A program made the position numbers and the translations under genes. A stretch of 64,000 nucleotides of DNA from assembly GCA_003222115.1 (NCBI GenBank), contig QHUL01000050.1:143086-207085 (forward strand). Reading direction: 5' to 3'. This stretch comes from Gemmatimonadota bacterium. GTDB lineage: Bacteria > Gemmatimonadota > Gemmatimonadetes > Gemmatimonadales > GWC2-71-9. Below, piece after piece: positions 53,155-61,571 of the stretch (position 1 is the first letter of the stretch; every line of letters begins with the position of its first letter). The notes beneath the pieces are model-generated. The model was given only the letters and a program-made list of their open reading frames with translations, was not told the DNA's origin and ran no database searches.

Positions 53155-53991
53155 CTACACGGCTACTGCCACGCACTCGAGCCAGTTGCGCGGCACGTTC
53201 GCGACTCCTGTTTCCTCGCGAGCGCGGCGCAGCCCTTCCTTCAGCGCGTCGGCGCCCTGCTCGAGCGGTACGCCCGGGAGCGCCCCCTCGATGAACAGCG
53301 AGAAACGCCCGATGTCCTCGAGGCTCTCGGGCGTCATCTCGATGCGGACGAACTCGACGCTCGGCCGGGCGAACCCAGCCTGCACGCACAGGTCGGCGTA
53401 CTGGTCGGCGGTGAGGAACTCGCGGGCGACGGCGTGCGCGCTGTGGCTCACGTCCATGCCACGCTCCCGCACTACCTGCACGGCCCGCACGATCCAGCGC
53501 CGCCAGAAGGCCGACGTCCCCTCCACGTAGGCGCCGTTGAAGAACGTCGTGTTGAAGGCGAACACACCGCCCGGCTTGAGCGTCTTGCGGATCTCGGCGA
53601 TGACCTGGGCCTTGTCGGGAACCAGGTGGATGGCATTGAGGAAGACGACGGCGTCGGCGGAGGAGACGAGGCGGGAGACCCACTCGGCGCTGCCTTCCTT
53701 GAACTCCACCCACTTGGCCTGAATCGCGGTCCGCGCCTTGGCGAGCGCCGACGGGGACGGGTCAATGCCGATCACCTCGGCGTTCTTGGCGTCCCGGCCG
53801 AGACGCTCGACAATGAGCTTCGTGACCGCACCCGGCCCGCACCCCAGGTCGACGATCTTGCGGCGGCCCGGGCAGATCACCCGCTCGACGATCCAGCGAT
53901 TCACGTCAGTGAAGAAAGGGTGTCGTGTAAACGCTTCGAACGAAAAGCGTTCCGCCTCGTCCTCACAGCGACCTTGCATCCCGACCCCCAC
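53155..53991 (-). CDS. SAM-dependent class I methyltransferase
   Basis: A 278-residue protein. SAM-binding motif I IVDLGCGPGAVTKLIVERLG is at about 46-65, the acidic motif II VIGIDPSPSALAKAR follows near 75, and DAVVFLNAIHLVPDKA (motif IV) lies near 112. The C-terminal half resembles the cap of small-molecule methyltransferases. Substrate unknown. It starts 2 bases after the preceding gene's stop, and both are probably on one transcript. It is convergent with the ATP-grasp ligase gene. Confidence 0.85.
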   Translation of the reverse strand: MGVGMQGRCEDEAERFSFEAFTRHPFFTDVNRWIVERVICPGRRKIVDLGCGPGAVTKLIVERLGRDAKNAEVIGIDPSPSALAKARTAIQAKWVEFKEGSAEWVSRLVSSADAVVFLNAIHLVPDKAQVIAEIRKTLKPGGVFAFNTTFFNGAYVEGTSAFWRRWIVRAVQVVRERGMDVSHSAHAVAREFLTADQYADLCVQAGFARPSVEFVRIEMTPESLEDIGRFSLFIEGALPGVPLEQGADALKEGLRRAREETGVANVPRNWLECVAVAV

Positions 53992-53993
53992 GT

Positions 53994-54665
53994 TTACCGC
54001 TTGCGAACCACCAGCGCACCCAGGTGCACGTCCAGGTTGTGGTTAACACGGTAGCCAACAAGGCCCTGCGTGTCCAGACCAGCCGCCCTGGCGGTGTAGA
54101 CTTCCTTGCCATTCGCGAGGAACGTGACCGTGCCCCCCGCCACCACCACGCCCAGCTGGTTCGTCGCCTGTCCCGCGCTGTCGGCCTTCACCACGGCGTC
54201 GCTCGGCGTCCAGCCGTTGGTCACCTGCACGGTCGAATCGCCCGCGACGCGCCGCTTGATGAGGAACGTCCCGTCACCGCGTACCAGGTAGTACGTGTAG
54301 CGGTTGCGCGTGTCACCGAGGCGGCTGCCGCCGATGATCAGGCCGTACCCCTCGGGATGCCTGGGATTCTTGGTCTGCGTGAACGTCGCCGCGACGGTGT
54401 AGCTGCCCGTGGCGCGATCGACGTCGCGCCACAGCACCACGGCCGGTCCCAGGGTCACGTGAAACCCACCACCCGCCCTCACGAACTTGACGTCGGCGGT
54501 GGGCCTGTTCTTGTCGGTGCGCACGTGCCACCCCGCCGGGAAGGCGCCGCCGCCCTTCACCTTGGCGTCAGGGTCGGCCTGGGCCGGCAGGCGGGCGAGC
54601 CAGCCGGTGGACGCCAATCCGACGAGGGGAGCTGCCAGCAGCAGCCGTGCGGAACGCATGACCAT
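53994..54665 (-). CDS. Secreted DUF1080/concanavalin-like protein
   Basis: A 223-residue protein. Signal peptide about 1-28 (LLLAAPLVGLASTGWLARLPAQA). The mature part is beta-rich, with ADVKFVRAGGGFHVTLGPAVVLW, split by loops; NPRHPEGYGLIIGG; NRYTYYLVRGDGTFLIKRR; and LGVVVAGGTVTFLANGKEVY. This resembles the laminin-G/concanavalin-like fold seen in DUF1080 proteins. No catalytic residues are evident; a binding role is likely. Either Met1 or Met3 could be the start. It shares a divergent promoter region with the ECF sigma gene. Confidence 0.68.
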   Translation of the reverse strand: MVMRSARLLLAAPLVGLASTGWLARLPAQADPDAKVKGGGAFPAGWHVRTDKNRPTADVKFVRAGGGFHVTLGPAVVLWRDVDRATGSYTVAATFTQTKNPRHPEGYGLIIGGSRLGDTRNRYTYYLVRGDGTFLIKRRVAGDSTVQVTNGWTPSDAVVKADSAGQATNQLGVVVAGGTVTFLANGKEVYTARAAGLDTQGLVGYRVNHNLDVHLGALVVRKR

Positions 54666-54726
54666 GGGCCTCGCTCTGGGGATCGCCCTAGACGGGACCG
54701 GTACCCGTGTTACAATGGAAATCTAA

Positions 54727-55326
54727 GTGAGCCAGCCGAAACGTCTTAGTCAAGATGAGGAGCGGTCGCTGCTCGGTCGCTTGCGGGCGCGGGACGAGCG
54801 AGCGCTGGCCGAGCTCTACGACCTGGTGGCCCCCTGGGTGCTCGGCGTCGCCTTCCGCATCCTGCAGGACGAGGCGGAAGCCGAGGACGTCGTGGGCGAT
54901 GTGTTCCAGCAGGTGTGGGGCCACATCGATCAGCACGACGCGCGGCGTGGACCGCTCGTGCCGTGGATCCTTTCGATCGCCCGGAACCGCGCGCTCGATG
55001 CGTTGCGCCGGCGCCGCCGCTGGTGGCGCAAGGCGGAGCGCTGGGAGCGCGCGCGCGAGGCGGCAGCGGAGGACGTGGTCGGCGCGCACGCGCCCTTCGA
55101 GGGATCGGTGGTGGGGTGGCCGCTGCACCGCGAGGTCCACGCGGCGCTCGGGGCGCTGCCGGAGGAGCAGCGGCGCGTGGTGCTGCTCGCCTACTTCGAG
55201 GGACTGACGCACAGCGAGATCGCCCGGCGGCTGGGCCAACCGCTCGGCACGGTGAAGACACGGCTGCGGATCGCGCACCAGAAGTTGACGGAAGCGCTGC
55301 AGCACCTCAAGGATTGGATGATATGA
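54727..55326 (+). CDS. SigK-type ECF RNA polymerase sigma factor
   Basis: A 199-residue sigma factor starting at GTG 54727-54729. Region 2 is at about 25-95 (EAEAEDVVGDVFQQVWGHIDQH and VPWILSIARNRALDALRRRR). Region 4 is at about 140-190 (LPEEQRRVVLLAYFEGLTHSE, then IARRLGQPLGTVKTRLRIAH). The partner is the RskA-like anti-sigma factor overlapping as ATGA. A TTACAAT sequence lies about 15 bases upstream of the start in a 61-bp divergent region and may be a -10 element. Confidence 0.93.
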   Translation: MSQPKRLSQDEERSLLGRLRARDERALAELYDLVAPWVLGVAFRILQDEAEAEDVVGDVFQQVWGHIDQHDARRGPLVPWILSIARNRALDALRRRRRWWRKAERWERAREAAAEDVVGAHAPFEGSVVGWPLHREVHAALGALPEEQRRVVLLAYFEGLTHSEIARRLGQPLGTVKTRLRIAHQKLTEALQHLKDWMI

Positions 55327-55901
55327 CGGCTTGGCTGGGCATGGCAGCGGCTCCGCGGGAGCCGCCCCCGGAACTCAAGCAGCGGGTGCTGGCGCGGGCG
55401 CTCGCGCCGCGGCGCGAGCCCGCGTGGCGACTCGCGGCGGCAGCCGGGCTGGTGCTCGCCGTGGCGGGCGGTGCCTGGGCGGTCGTTACGGTACAGCGTC
55501 TCAGCATCGAGCGCAGCCAGCTCGCGGCCCGGGTCAGCGCGCTCGAGGACACGCTGTCGCTCATCCGCAGCCCCGCCACCCGCGTGGTGCAGATCCCCGT
55601 CTCGACGAGCGGGCGCGTCGGTGCCGTCACCATCTTCGCCGACACCGCGTCGCACCGCTGGCTCGTGACGTGTCACGGGCTATCGCCCAACCAGCCGGGC
55701 CAGGCCTACCAGATCTGGTTCATCACGGAGCAGGGGATGAAGAGCGCGGCCGTCATGTCGATGGACTCGCCGCATCCGATGGTGCTCGCGCTCGACATGC
55801 CGGGGGGCGGCGCCCGAGTGATGGGGGCCGCGATGAGCATCGAGCCCATGCCCGGCTCGCCGCAGCCGAAGGGCCCGATGGTGTTCCACTTGAACCTCTA
55901 G
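55323..55901 (+). CDS. RskA-like anti-sigma factor
   Basis: A 192-residue protein. The short N-terminal cytoplasmic part is followed by a membrane segment at about 38-56 (LAAAAGLVLAVAGGAWAVV). A coiled stretch QLAARVSALEDTLSLI follows, and then the anti-sigma-K C-terminal domain (about 85-192: WLVTCHGLSPNQPGQAYQIWF, then IEPMPGSPQPKGPMVFHL). This is the RskA/RseA-like output form. It lacks the N-terminal zinc finger seen in some members. It overlaps its sigma gene by four bases. Confidence 0.85.
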   Translation: MTAWLGMAAAPREPPPELKQRVLARALAPRREPAWRLAAAAGLVLAVAGGAWAVVTVQRLSIERSQLAARVSALEDTLSLIRSPATRVVQIPVSTSGRVGAVTIFADTASHRWLVTCHGLSPNQPGQAYQIWFITEQGMKSAAVMSMDSPHPMVLALDMPGGGARVMGAAMSIEPMPGSPQPKGPMVFHLNL

Positions 55902-55926
55902 GGCGGACAGAAGGAAGGCGACGGAC

Positions 55927-56457
55927 CTACTTCTTACGTCGCCGTCCGCCCCTGTCCTTCCCTGCCCGTCCTTCCGCCAACTCGTGCACCGTCACCAGTT
56001 CCGTGATCTTGAGACGGCGGCGGCCCAGCGGCAGATCGATGGTCACGGCCTGCCCCACCTTCCCACCCAGCAGCGCCTTGCCCAGCGGTGAGGCCATCGA
56101 CACGGGGAGCTCGCCGGCCCCGTCCTCGTTGCCATCGATGAATTCGCCGAGCGTGAGCGCGTAGGTCTCCGCGCGCTTGGTGTCGAGGTCCTGCACCGTC
56201 ACGCGCGAGCCGAACCCCACGCGGTCGCGGGGGATCTCGTCCTCCGACACGCCGGAGAGCTTCGAGAGGCGCAACCGGAGATGCGTGAGCCGCGCCGCGG
56301 CGAACTGCTGTCGCTCGAGCGCCGCCTTGAACTCCGAGTTCTCACGCAGGTCGCCGTGGGCGAGCGCCTTCTCGATCTCCTTCGGCAGCACGAAGCTGAT
56401 CTCGTGGTTCAGGCGCTCGACCTCGGCCTGTAGCTTGCCCTTCAGCTCTTCGATCAT
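55927..56457 (-). CDS. greA: Transcription elongation factor GreA/GreB family
   Basis: A 176-residue protein. The N-terminal coiled-coil hairpin (about 1-75) has the acidic tip segment GDLRENSEFKAALERQ at about 35-50, which reaches the RNA polymerase active site. The C-terminal FKBP-like domain (about 80-155) includes VGFGSRVTVQDLD and SMASPLGKALLGGKVGQAV. A basic tail (AGKDRGGRRRKK) follows, longer than usual. It restarts backtracked polymerase. It is divergent from the Mrp-like gene. Confidence 0.92.
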   Translation of the reverse strand: MIEELKGKLQAEVERLNHEISFVLPKEIEKALAHGDLRENSEFKAALERQQFAAARLTHLRLRLSKLSGVSEDEIPRDRVGFGSRVTVQDLDTKRAETYALTLGEFIDGNEDGAGELPVSMASPLGKALLGGKVGQAVTIDLPLGRRRLKITELVTVHELAEGRAGKDRGGRRRKK

Positions 56458-56472
56458 GTGAGGAGAAATCTA

Positions 56473-56546
56473 GGCGGTTAGGCGGTCAGACGGTTAGACT
56501 CCCCGCGATGCAGCGAACCGCCTATCCGCCTCACCACCTATCCGCC
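56473..56546. repeat. Inverted octamer-array element between greA and the Mrp-like gene
   Basis: Three direct 8-bp units (GGCGGTTA, GGCGGTCA, GACGGTTA) occupy 56473-56496. After an 18-base spacer, four inverse units (GAACCGCC, TATCCGCC, TCACCACC, TATCCGCC) occupy 56515-56546. A 15-base stretch of the left array pairs with the right array with one mismatch. The same unit occurs at 18205-18295. It fills most of the divergent intergenic region, so it lies in or near both promoters. Confidence 0.7.
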
Positions 56547-56557
56547 ATCTTTGCGTC

Positions 56558-57346
56558 ATGCACATCCGCACCTATCACGAGCTGACGGAGCCCGACCGCT
56601 CGGGTCTCGCCGCGCAGATCATGGCGCAGCGGCGGCGCGTGGCGCAGCGGCTCGCCGGCGTGGGGCGCTTGATCGCCGTGATGAGCGGCAAGGGGGGTGT
56701 CGGCAAGAGCTACGTGACGGCGCACGCCGCACGAGCCCTCGCGCGCGTCGGCCGCCGGGTCGGCGTGCTGGATGCCGACCTGAACGGCCCCACGGCGGCC
56801 CGGCTGCTCGAGGCGCGGGACGGTCCGCTCGCGGTCCGGGAGGACGGCATCGAGCCGGCGGTGGGTGCGGACGGCGTGCGGGTCGTGTCCATGGACCAGC
56901 TGCTCGCGGACGGCCGCCCGCTCGCCTTCCGCGGGCCCGAGGCGGAGAGCTTCGTGTGGCGCGGCGCGGCGGAAGCGGCGGCGCTGCGCGAGTTCGTGGG
57001 AGACGTGACGTGGGGAGCGCTCGACGTCCTGTTCGTTGATCTGCCCCCGGGTTTGGCGCGGTTTCAGGAGCTGGCCGAGCTGTTGCCGGCGGCTCCCGCC
57101 GTGCTGACCGTGACGATTCCGACCGCGGAATCGGGCGATGCCGTGCGGCGTGCGCTGCGCGCGGCGCTCGAGCGCGGAGCGAGGCCCCTCGGGATCGTAG
57201 AGAACATGGTCGGCGGCGCGTTCGTGGGAGTGGCCGGCGACACGCTCGCGCGGGAGTTCGGCACTCCGCTGCTGGCCCGCGTGCCGTGGCACCCGACGCC
57301 CGACGTGTGGCACCAGCTCGCTGAGACCATCTGGAACGCGGTATGA
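56558..57346 (+). CDS. Mrp/NBP35-type P-loop ATPase (iron-sulfur carrier family)
   Basis: A 262-residue protein of the MinD/Mrp class. The deviant Walker A motif MSGKGGVGKSYVTAHAA is at about 42-58, LDADLNGPTAARLL at about 71, and VDLPPGLARF near 156. The usual Mrp CxxC near the C-terminus is not visible, so it may be a ParA/MinD-like ATPase instead. It opens a plus-strand run of genes with a ferredoxin and radical SAM enzyme, where an iron-sulfur maturation role would make sense. Confidence 0.8.
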   Translation: MHIRTYHELTEPDRSGLAAQIMAQRRRVAQRLAGVGRLIAVMSGKGGVGKSYVTAHAARALARVGRRVGVLDADLNGPTAARLLEARDGPLAVREDGIEPAVGADGVRVVSMDQLLADGRPLAFRGPEAESFVWRGAAEAAALREFVGDVTWGALDVLFVDLPPGLARFQELAELLPAAPAVLTVTIPTAESGDAVRRALRAALERGARPLGIVENMVGGAFVGVAGDTLAREFGTPLLARVPWHPTPDVWHQLAETIWNAV

Positions 57347-57348
57347 TA

Positions 57349-57383
57349 CACTCCCCACTCCGCACTCCGCATTCCGCATTCGT
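57349..57383 (+). repeat. Five heptamer units directly before a start codon
   Basis: CACTCCC, CACTCCG, CACTCCG, CATTCCG and CATTCGT follow each other without gaps at 57349-57383, and the ATG of the zinc-ribbon/PCP_red gene starts at 57384. The array replaces the normal ribosome-binding site region; no clear GGAGG is visible. The unit CACTCCC also builds the hairpin at 25487-25568. Confidence 0.7.
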
Positions 57384-57818
57384 ATGAAGTTCTTGTGCGT
57401 CGACTGCGATCGGCAAATGACCTTCGAGGAGCGGCAGCTCCCGGGCGACGGCACGCTCGCGGCCGCGTTCCGCTGCCCGCAGTGCGGGCGCGTCGTGGCG
57501 ATGCTCACCAATCCCATGGAGACTCAGCTCGTCGCGTCGCTGGGCGTGCAGATCGGCGGCCGCACGATCCCCGCCCAACCAATGGAGATGGTGCGGGGGA
57601 TGGTGGCGGGGGGAAAGGAGGACGCCTTCGAGGACGGTGGGGGGCACTTCCCCACCTGGTCCGATGATGCTCAGGAGCGGCTGGCGCGCGTCCCCGGCTT
57701 CGTGCGCGGTATGGTGAAGCGGATCTACAGCGAGTATGCGCGGGACCGCGGCATCACCGTGGTCACGACGGCCGTCATGGACGCCGCGCGCACGGAGCTC
57801 GGGTTGGAGGGGATGTGA
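57384..57818 (+). CDS. Zinc-ribbon protein with PCP_red domain
   Basis: A 144-residue protein. CxxC pairs at residues 5-8 (CVDC) and 31-34 (CPQC) form a zinc ribbon. Residues about 90-142 match the PCP_red (light-independent protochlorophyllide reductase small C-terminal) pattern: WSDDAQERLARVPGFVRGMV, then KRIYSEYARDRG and a closing ITVVTTAVMDAAR-type helix. PCP_red domains are known from chlorophyll/bacteriochlorophyll reductase BchB, but there are no other chlorophyll genes here. It ends with an ATG/GTG overlap with the ferredoxin gene. Role unknown. Confidence 0.8.
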   Translation: MKFLCVDCDRQMTFEERQLPGDGTLAAAFRCPQCGRVVAMLTNPMETQLVASLGVQIGGRTIPAQPMEMVRGMVAGGKEDAFEDGGGHFPTWSDDAQERLARVPGFVRGMVKRIYSEYARDRGITVVTTAVMDAARTELGLEGM

Positions 57819-58081
57819 GCAGGCTGCAGGAGCGGATCGTCCACGGCCTGCGGATCGTGATCGACCGCGAGCTGTGCGTGGGCTTCGCCGACTGCGCCAA
57901 GGAGGCGCCGGAAGGGTTCGAATTGGACGACGAGTCGGTCGCCCGCTTCCTCGTCCCGGAGGCGGTCGAGCGAGAGCGGCTGCTGCGCGCGTGCGATGCC
58001 TGCCCCGTGGACGCGATCGCGGTGTGGGACGAGACCGGCCGCCAGATCGTCCCCGCGAGTCCCAACCGAAACCTCCCGTAG
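57815..58081 (+). CDS. Single-cluster ferredoxin
   Basis: An 88-residue ferredoxin starting at GTG 57815-57817 (overlap with the previous stop). The cysteine pattern is CVGFADC at residues 21-27 and ACDACPVDAI at about 59-68, with an acidic GFELDDES between. This fits a small [3Fe-4S] or [4Fe-4S] ferredoxin with an atypical first loop (C-x5-C). It likely feeds electrons to the nearby radical SAM enzyme. Confidence 0.85.
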   Translation: MSRLQERIVHGLRIVIDRELCVGFADCAKEAPEGFELDDESVARFLVPEAVERERLLRACDACPVDAIAVWDETGRQIVPASPNRNLP

Positions 58082-59400
58082 TGACCGGCCTCAGGCTCGT
58101 CATTCCCCGGGACCCCTGGCCCCGGCTCCGCTCCGAGCGCGCGACGCGGGTCGCGATCGCGACGATCTACGCCATGGTGCTCCTCGTGGCCCTGGCGGAA
58201 GTCGCGCGGTCGCTGGGGCGGGCCGGTCGCCTCGACTACGCGTACTATCCCGTGCTCGGCGAGGTGGTCCTCTCCGGCGGCGACCCCTATGCCAACGCCT
58301 TCAACACGTGGCCGCCATTCTTCTTGCTCGTCGCCGCCGGGCTCGCGCTCGGGTCCCGGGTCACCGCCGTCGGCACGCTGCTCGCATGGCAACTGGCCAG
58401 CGTATTCGCCGTGTGGGGGACGCTCAAGCTGCTCGCCCGCTCGTTCGAGGACGGCGGCACAGCGCTCACGTTCTGGCCGCGATCGCCCGATCGGCTCGCC
58501 TTCGTCTCGTCTGCGGTGGTCGTCCCCTTCCTGTTCACGGCGCGGCTCTTCGACGACAACCTGCAGCACGGACAGATCAACGCGCTGCTGCTGTTTCTCT
58601 GTCTGTTCGCCTTCGTCTTGTTCCGCGAGCAGCGGCTGATCGCCGGCGGCCTCGCGCTCGCACTGGCGGCGAGCCTCAAGGCGGTGCCGGTGCTGCTGCT
58701 GGGCTACCTGGCGTACAAGCGCCGTTGGCGGGAGCTCGGCTGGACCGTCGCATTTCTCGTGCTCCTCAACCTCGTCATTCCGATCGCCCTTTTCGGGCCC
58801 GGGGAAGTGGCGGCGCAATGGCGGGCGTGGCGGGCCGTGGCGGCTGCGGAGATGGTGCAGCCGGTCGCGCACCACCCGAACCAGGCGCTGCTTTCGGCGT
58901 TGAAGCGGCTGCTTACGGTCGAGGGCGGCGCCCGCAACCCGATCGACTATGCGCTCGCGGCGTGGCCAACGACCGCTGTGGTGCGACTGTTCTGGCTCGT
59001 CGCGGGGTTTGCCGGGTTGGCGCTGGCGTTCGCGTTCCGAGGCAGCTCGCGCGATCTGCGGGACCCGCGTTGTGCCGGCGAGTTCGCCGTCTGCCTGGGG
59101 GCGATGACCCTGGTGTCCCCGCTCGCGTGGGCGGCGCATTTTGTTACGCTGGTCGCACCGGCCGCCGTGGCGTGGGCCGCGCTGCGGCGGCTACCGCCCG
59201 GCGCGCCCGGGAGGCGGTGGCGCTGGGGACTGTGGTGGGCCTCATTCGGCTGCCTCACGCTCAGCGCGTCCGGATTCGTGGGCTGGGCGTGGAGCCGACG
59301 GCTTGAGTCGTTTTCCGTGATCACGCTGGGGGCGGTGCTGCTCGTGGCGCTGGCAGTGTCGGTCTTGCCGACACTCAAACGCTCGCACGACTCGGCTTGA
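58081..59400 (+). CDS. GT87-like (DUF2029) polyprenyl-phosphate-dependent glycosyltransferase
   Basis: A 439-residue polytopic protein with roughly ten to twelve membrane segments, starting at GTG 58081-58083 which shares one base with the ferredoxin stop. The segment LDYAYYPVLGEVVLSGGDPYAN (about 50-70) and ARLFDDNLQHGQINALLLFL (about 155-175) match the GT87/DUF2029 family, with the N-Q-H-GQxN motif. Members transfer mannose or related sugars from polyprenyl-phosphate donors on the outer face of the membrane. Its link to the neighbouring PCP_red genes is unclear. Confidence 0.82.
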   Translation: MTGLRLVIPRDPWPRLRSERATRVAIATIYAMVLLVALAEVARSLGRAGRLDYAYYPVLGEVVLSGGDPYANAFNTWPPFFLLVAAGLALGSRVTAVGTLLAWQLASVFAVWGTLKLLARSFEDGGTALTFWPRSPDRLAFVSSAVVVPFLFTARLFDDNLQHGQINALLLFLCLFAFVLFREQRLIAGGLALALAASLKAVPVLLLGYLAYKRRWRELGWTVAFLVLLNLVIPIALFGPGEVAAQWRAWRAVAAAEMVQPVAHHPNQALLSALKRLLTVEGGARNPIDYALAAWPTTAVVRLFWLVAGFAGLALAFAFRGSSRDLRDPRCAGEFAVCLGAMTLVSPLAWAAHFVTLVAPAAVAWAALRRLPPGAPGRRWRWGLWWASFGCLTLSASGFVGWAWSRRLESFSVITLGAVLLVALAVSVLPTLKRSHDSA

Positions 59401-59457
59401 CAGGCTCCGGCGGCCGCCCCATACTCGCGACACGAAGTCCCAAAACGTCGGTTTGTC

Positions 59458-59533
59458 ACGGCGGCTCCCCGCCGTTGCAGTCGAGCATACACCAGCCGTA
59501 CTGCCCATAGGACCGAGCCCGCTCAGGGCTCGG
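59458..59533 (+). promoter_or_regulatory. Hairpins in the leader of the UspA/PCP_red gene
   Basis: ACGGCGG/CCGCCGT (59458-59464 and 59469-59475) forms one hairpin. CCGAGCCC (59513-59520) and GGGCTCGG (59526-59533) form a second with a 5-base loop. The second ends one base before the GTG start at 59535 and includes the only ribosome-binding-like AGGG, so folding would block translation. Confidence 0.55.
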
Positions 59534-59534
59534 C

Positions 59535-61571
59535 GTGAGCGTGGTGTATGCCCGGCACGACCCTGACGCCGAGGTGCCGGTGTACCGCGAGATCTTCGTC
59601 CCGGTCGACAACTCGCCGCATTCGGATTGGGCCGTGGACCGGGCGATCGAATTGTGCCGGCGCTCCGGCGGGCGCGTCACCGGCAACCACGTCTACGCGG
59701 CCCGCCTCCACGACGTGCGCTTCCGGCAGCTCGAGACCGGCCTCCCCGCGCGCTTCCAGACCCCCGACGAGATCAAGAAACAGCGCAAGATCCACGACAA
59801 GTTGATCGAAAAGGGCTTACAGCTGATCGCCGACAGCTTCTTGGATCAACTCGGCAAGCGCTGCGAAGCAGCGGGCGTCCCGCTCGTTCGCCAGCTCCTG
59901 GAAGGCATCAACTACGAGGAGATCGTCAACGAGGTGAACCGCGGCGCCGGCCGCCTGCCGGGCCTGATCGGGTTCGACCCCAACCGCGCCGCGGGCTACG
60001 ACGGCGGCGAGCGGGGGCGGAGCGACGTGAAGCTCGGCGAGAACGGCCGTCTCGTGGCCGAAGAGGAGGATCCCGCCGCCCGGCTGGTCGGCACATCGGG
60101 GCGTCGCTACGACCTCGTCGCCATCGGCGCCCACGGGCTGGGCCGCCAGCCCTCCTCGCAGCTCGGTGGCGTTGTGGCGCGCGCGCTGCGCGGCATCGAG
60201 AAGGACGTGCTGATCGTGCGCGACGAGCGGACGCTCGCGGGCGGCAGGTTCCTTGTGTGCGTGGACGGCTCGTCCTATGCCTACCGCGCCATGCGGATGG
60301 CGCTCGAGCTGGCGCAGGCCTTCGGCGCGTCGCTGTACGTGTGCAGCGCCTTCGACGTGGAGTACCACCACGTAGTGTTTCACAACATCAAGGACGTCCT
60401 GTCCTACCAGGCCTCGAAGGTCTTCAAGTTCGAAGAGCAGGAGGAGTTGCACAACAACATCATCGACAAGGGGCTCCTCAAGCTCTGCCAGGCGAACCTG
60501 AAGCGCGCCACGGTGATGGCGCAGGAGTTCCCCGACGTCCCGCTCACGACGCAGATCCTCGTCGGCAAGCCGTTCCAGGTGGTGCTGCAGTGGGCCGAGG
60601 AGATCCAGCCGTCGTTGCTCGCGATCGCGCGCCACGGCGCACACCGCATCGAGGGTACGCAGCTCGGATCGCAGGCGGAGAACCTGCTGCGCCTCGCCCC
60701 GTGCAACGTGCTCCTCGTCGGCACGGTCGGCGTGCGGCCCGAGGACATCCCCTGGATCGAGGAGGACGGGGTCGCGGGCCTGCCGTGGGCGCCCGAGGCG
60801 GAGGTGCGCATCCTGCGCGTCCCGCCGTTCGCACAAGGAATCGCCCGCCGCGCGGTCGAAGAGTACGTGCTCGAGCGGACCCTAAAGGACTCCCTGGCGG
60901 TCGCCCCTGGCTCGCCTCCGACGGTCACGAACCGGTGGCTGGACGAGGCGATCCAGAAGCTGCTCCCCACCCACATGCAGCTCATCATGGGAATCGGCAC
61001 CGCCGAGGAGCTCGCGCTCGCGGAGCTCAAGGCCCAGGAGCAGCTCAAGGCGACGAAGGTGCAGGGGCACGATGCCGACCCCGAGCCGGCGGAACCCCTG
61101 GTGGACGTGAAGTGCCCTGTGACGGGGGTCGTGACGCAGCGGGCCCGCGTCGCGACGGACCCGATCGTGTGGACCGAGGAGGGGTGGGCCCGGCTGCAGC
61201 TCGTCCCCCTGGTGGCGCGCCCCCTCGCCCGCAACACGGTGGAGCGGTTCGCGAGGAGCCACGGCATCTGGCGGGTCACGACGGGGGTGATGGACGACAA
61301 CAAGCAGGCGATGATCGAGGCGGATGAGTTCGACGTCGAGACGATGATGGTGATGTTCACGGAGCTGAGGGCCAAGCAGATCCGGGCCGAGGCCGAAGGG
61401 AAAGAGGCGCTCTCTCCCGAAATGCGGGCATTCATCGAGGAGGCGAAGGCGCAGGGGATCACCCGCTGTCCCATCCGGGACATCGAGGAGAAGCTGGGGA
61501 AATGCCCGGTAGACTTCCGGGGCGTGACGCCCGAGGAGGCGAAGGCGGCGGTGGAGAAGCTGCTGCAGTGA
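59535..61571 (+). CDS. Double UspA protein with two PCP_red-like domains
   Basis: A 678-residue protein. UspA domain 1 spans about 17-230 (REIFVPVDNSPHSDWAVDRA and YDLVAIGAHGLGR). UspA domain 2 spans about 237-400 (FLVCVDGSSYAYRAMRMAL and SLLAIARHGAHRIEG). Two PCP_red-like modules follow: about 418-478 (WAPEAEVRILRVPPFAQGIA) and about 546-595 (WTEEGWARLQLVPLVARPLA, then RNTVERFARSHG). The tail to 678 is helical. Start GTG 59535; GTGs at 59541 and 59544 are alternatives. UspA domains usually bind ATP or act in stress response; this combination is unusual. It overlaps the next gene as GTGA. Confidence 0.82.
   Translation: MSVVYARHDPDAEVPVYREIFVPVDNSPHSDWAVDRAIELCRRSGGRVTGNHVYAARLHDVRFRQLETGLPARFQTPDEIKKQRKIHDKLIEKGLQLIADSFLDQLGKRCEAAGVPLVRQLLEGINYEEIVNEVNRGAGRLPGLIGFDPNRAAGYDGGERGRSDVKLGENGRLVAEEEDPAARLVGTSGRRYDLVAIGAHGLGRQPSSQLGGVVARALRGIEKDVLIVRDERTLAGGRFLVCVDGSSYAYRAMRMALELAQAFGASLYVCSAFDVEYHHVVFHNIKDVLSYQASKVFKFEEQEELHNNIIDKGLLKLCQANLKRATVMAQEFPDVPLTTQILVGKPFQVVLQWAEEIQPSLLAIARHGAHRIEGTQLGSQAENLLRLAPCNVLLVGTVGVRPEDIPWIEEDGVAGLPWAPEAEVRILRVPPFAQGIARRAVEEYVLERTLKDSLAVAPGSPPTVTNRWLDEAIQKLLPTHMQLIMGIGTAEELALAELKAQEQLKATKVQGHDADPEPAEPLVDVKCPVTGVVTQRARVATDPIVWTEEGWARLQLVPLVARPLARNTVERFARSHGIWRVTTGVMDDNKQAMIEADEFDVETMMVMFTELRAKQIRAEAEGKEALSPEMRAFIEEAKAQGITRCPIRDIEEKLGKCPVDFRGVTPEEAKAAVEKLLQ

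Noticed and set aside
56473-57383. Octamer and heptamer arrays considered as a CRISPR array
   Set aside because: Units of 7-8 bp are directly adjacent without unique spacers, and no cas gene is in the window.
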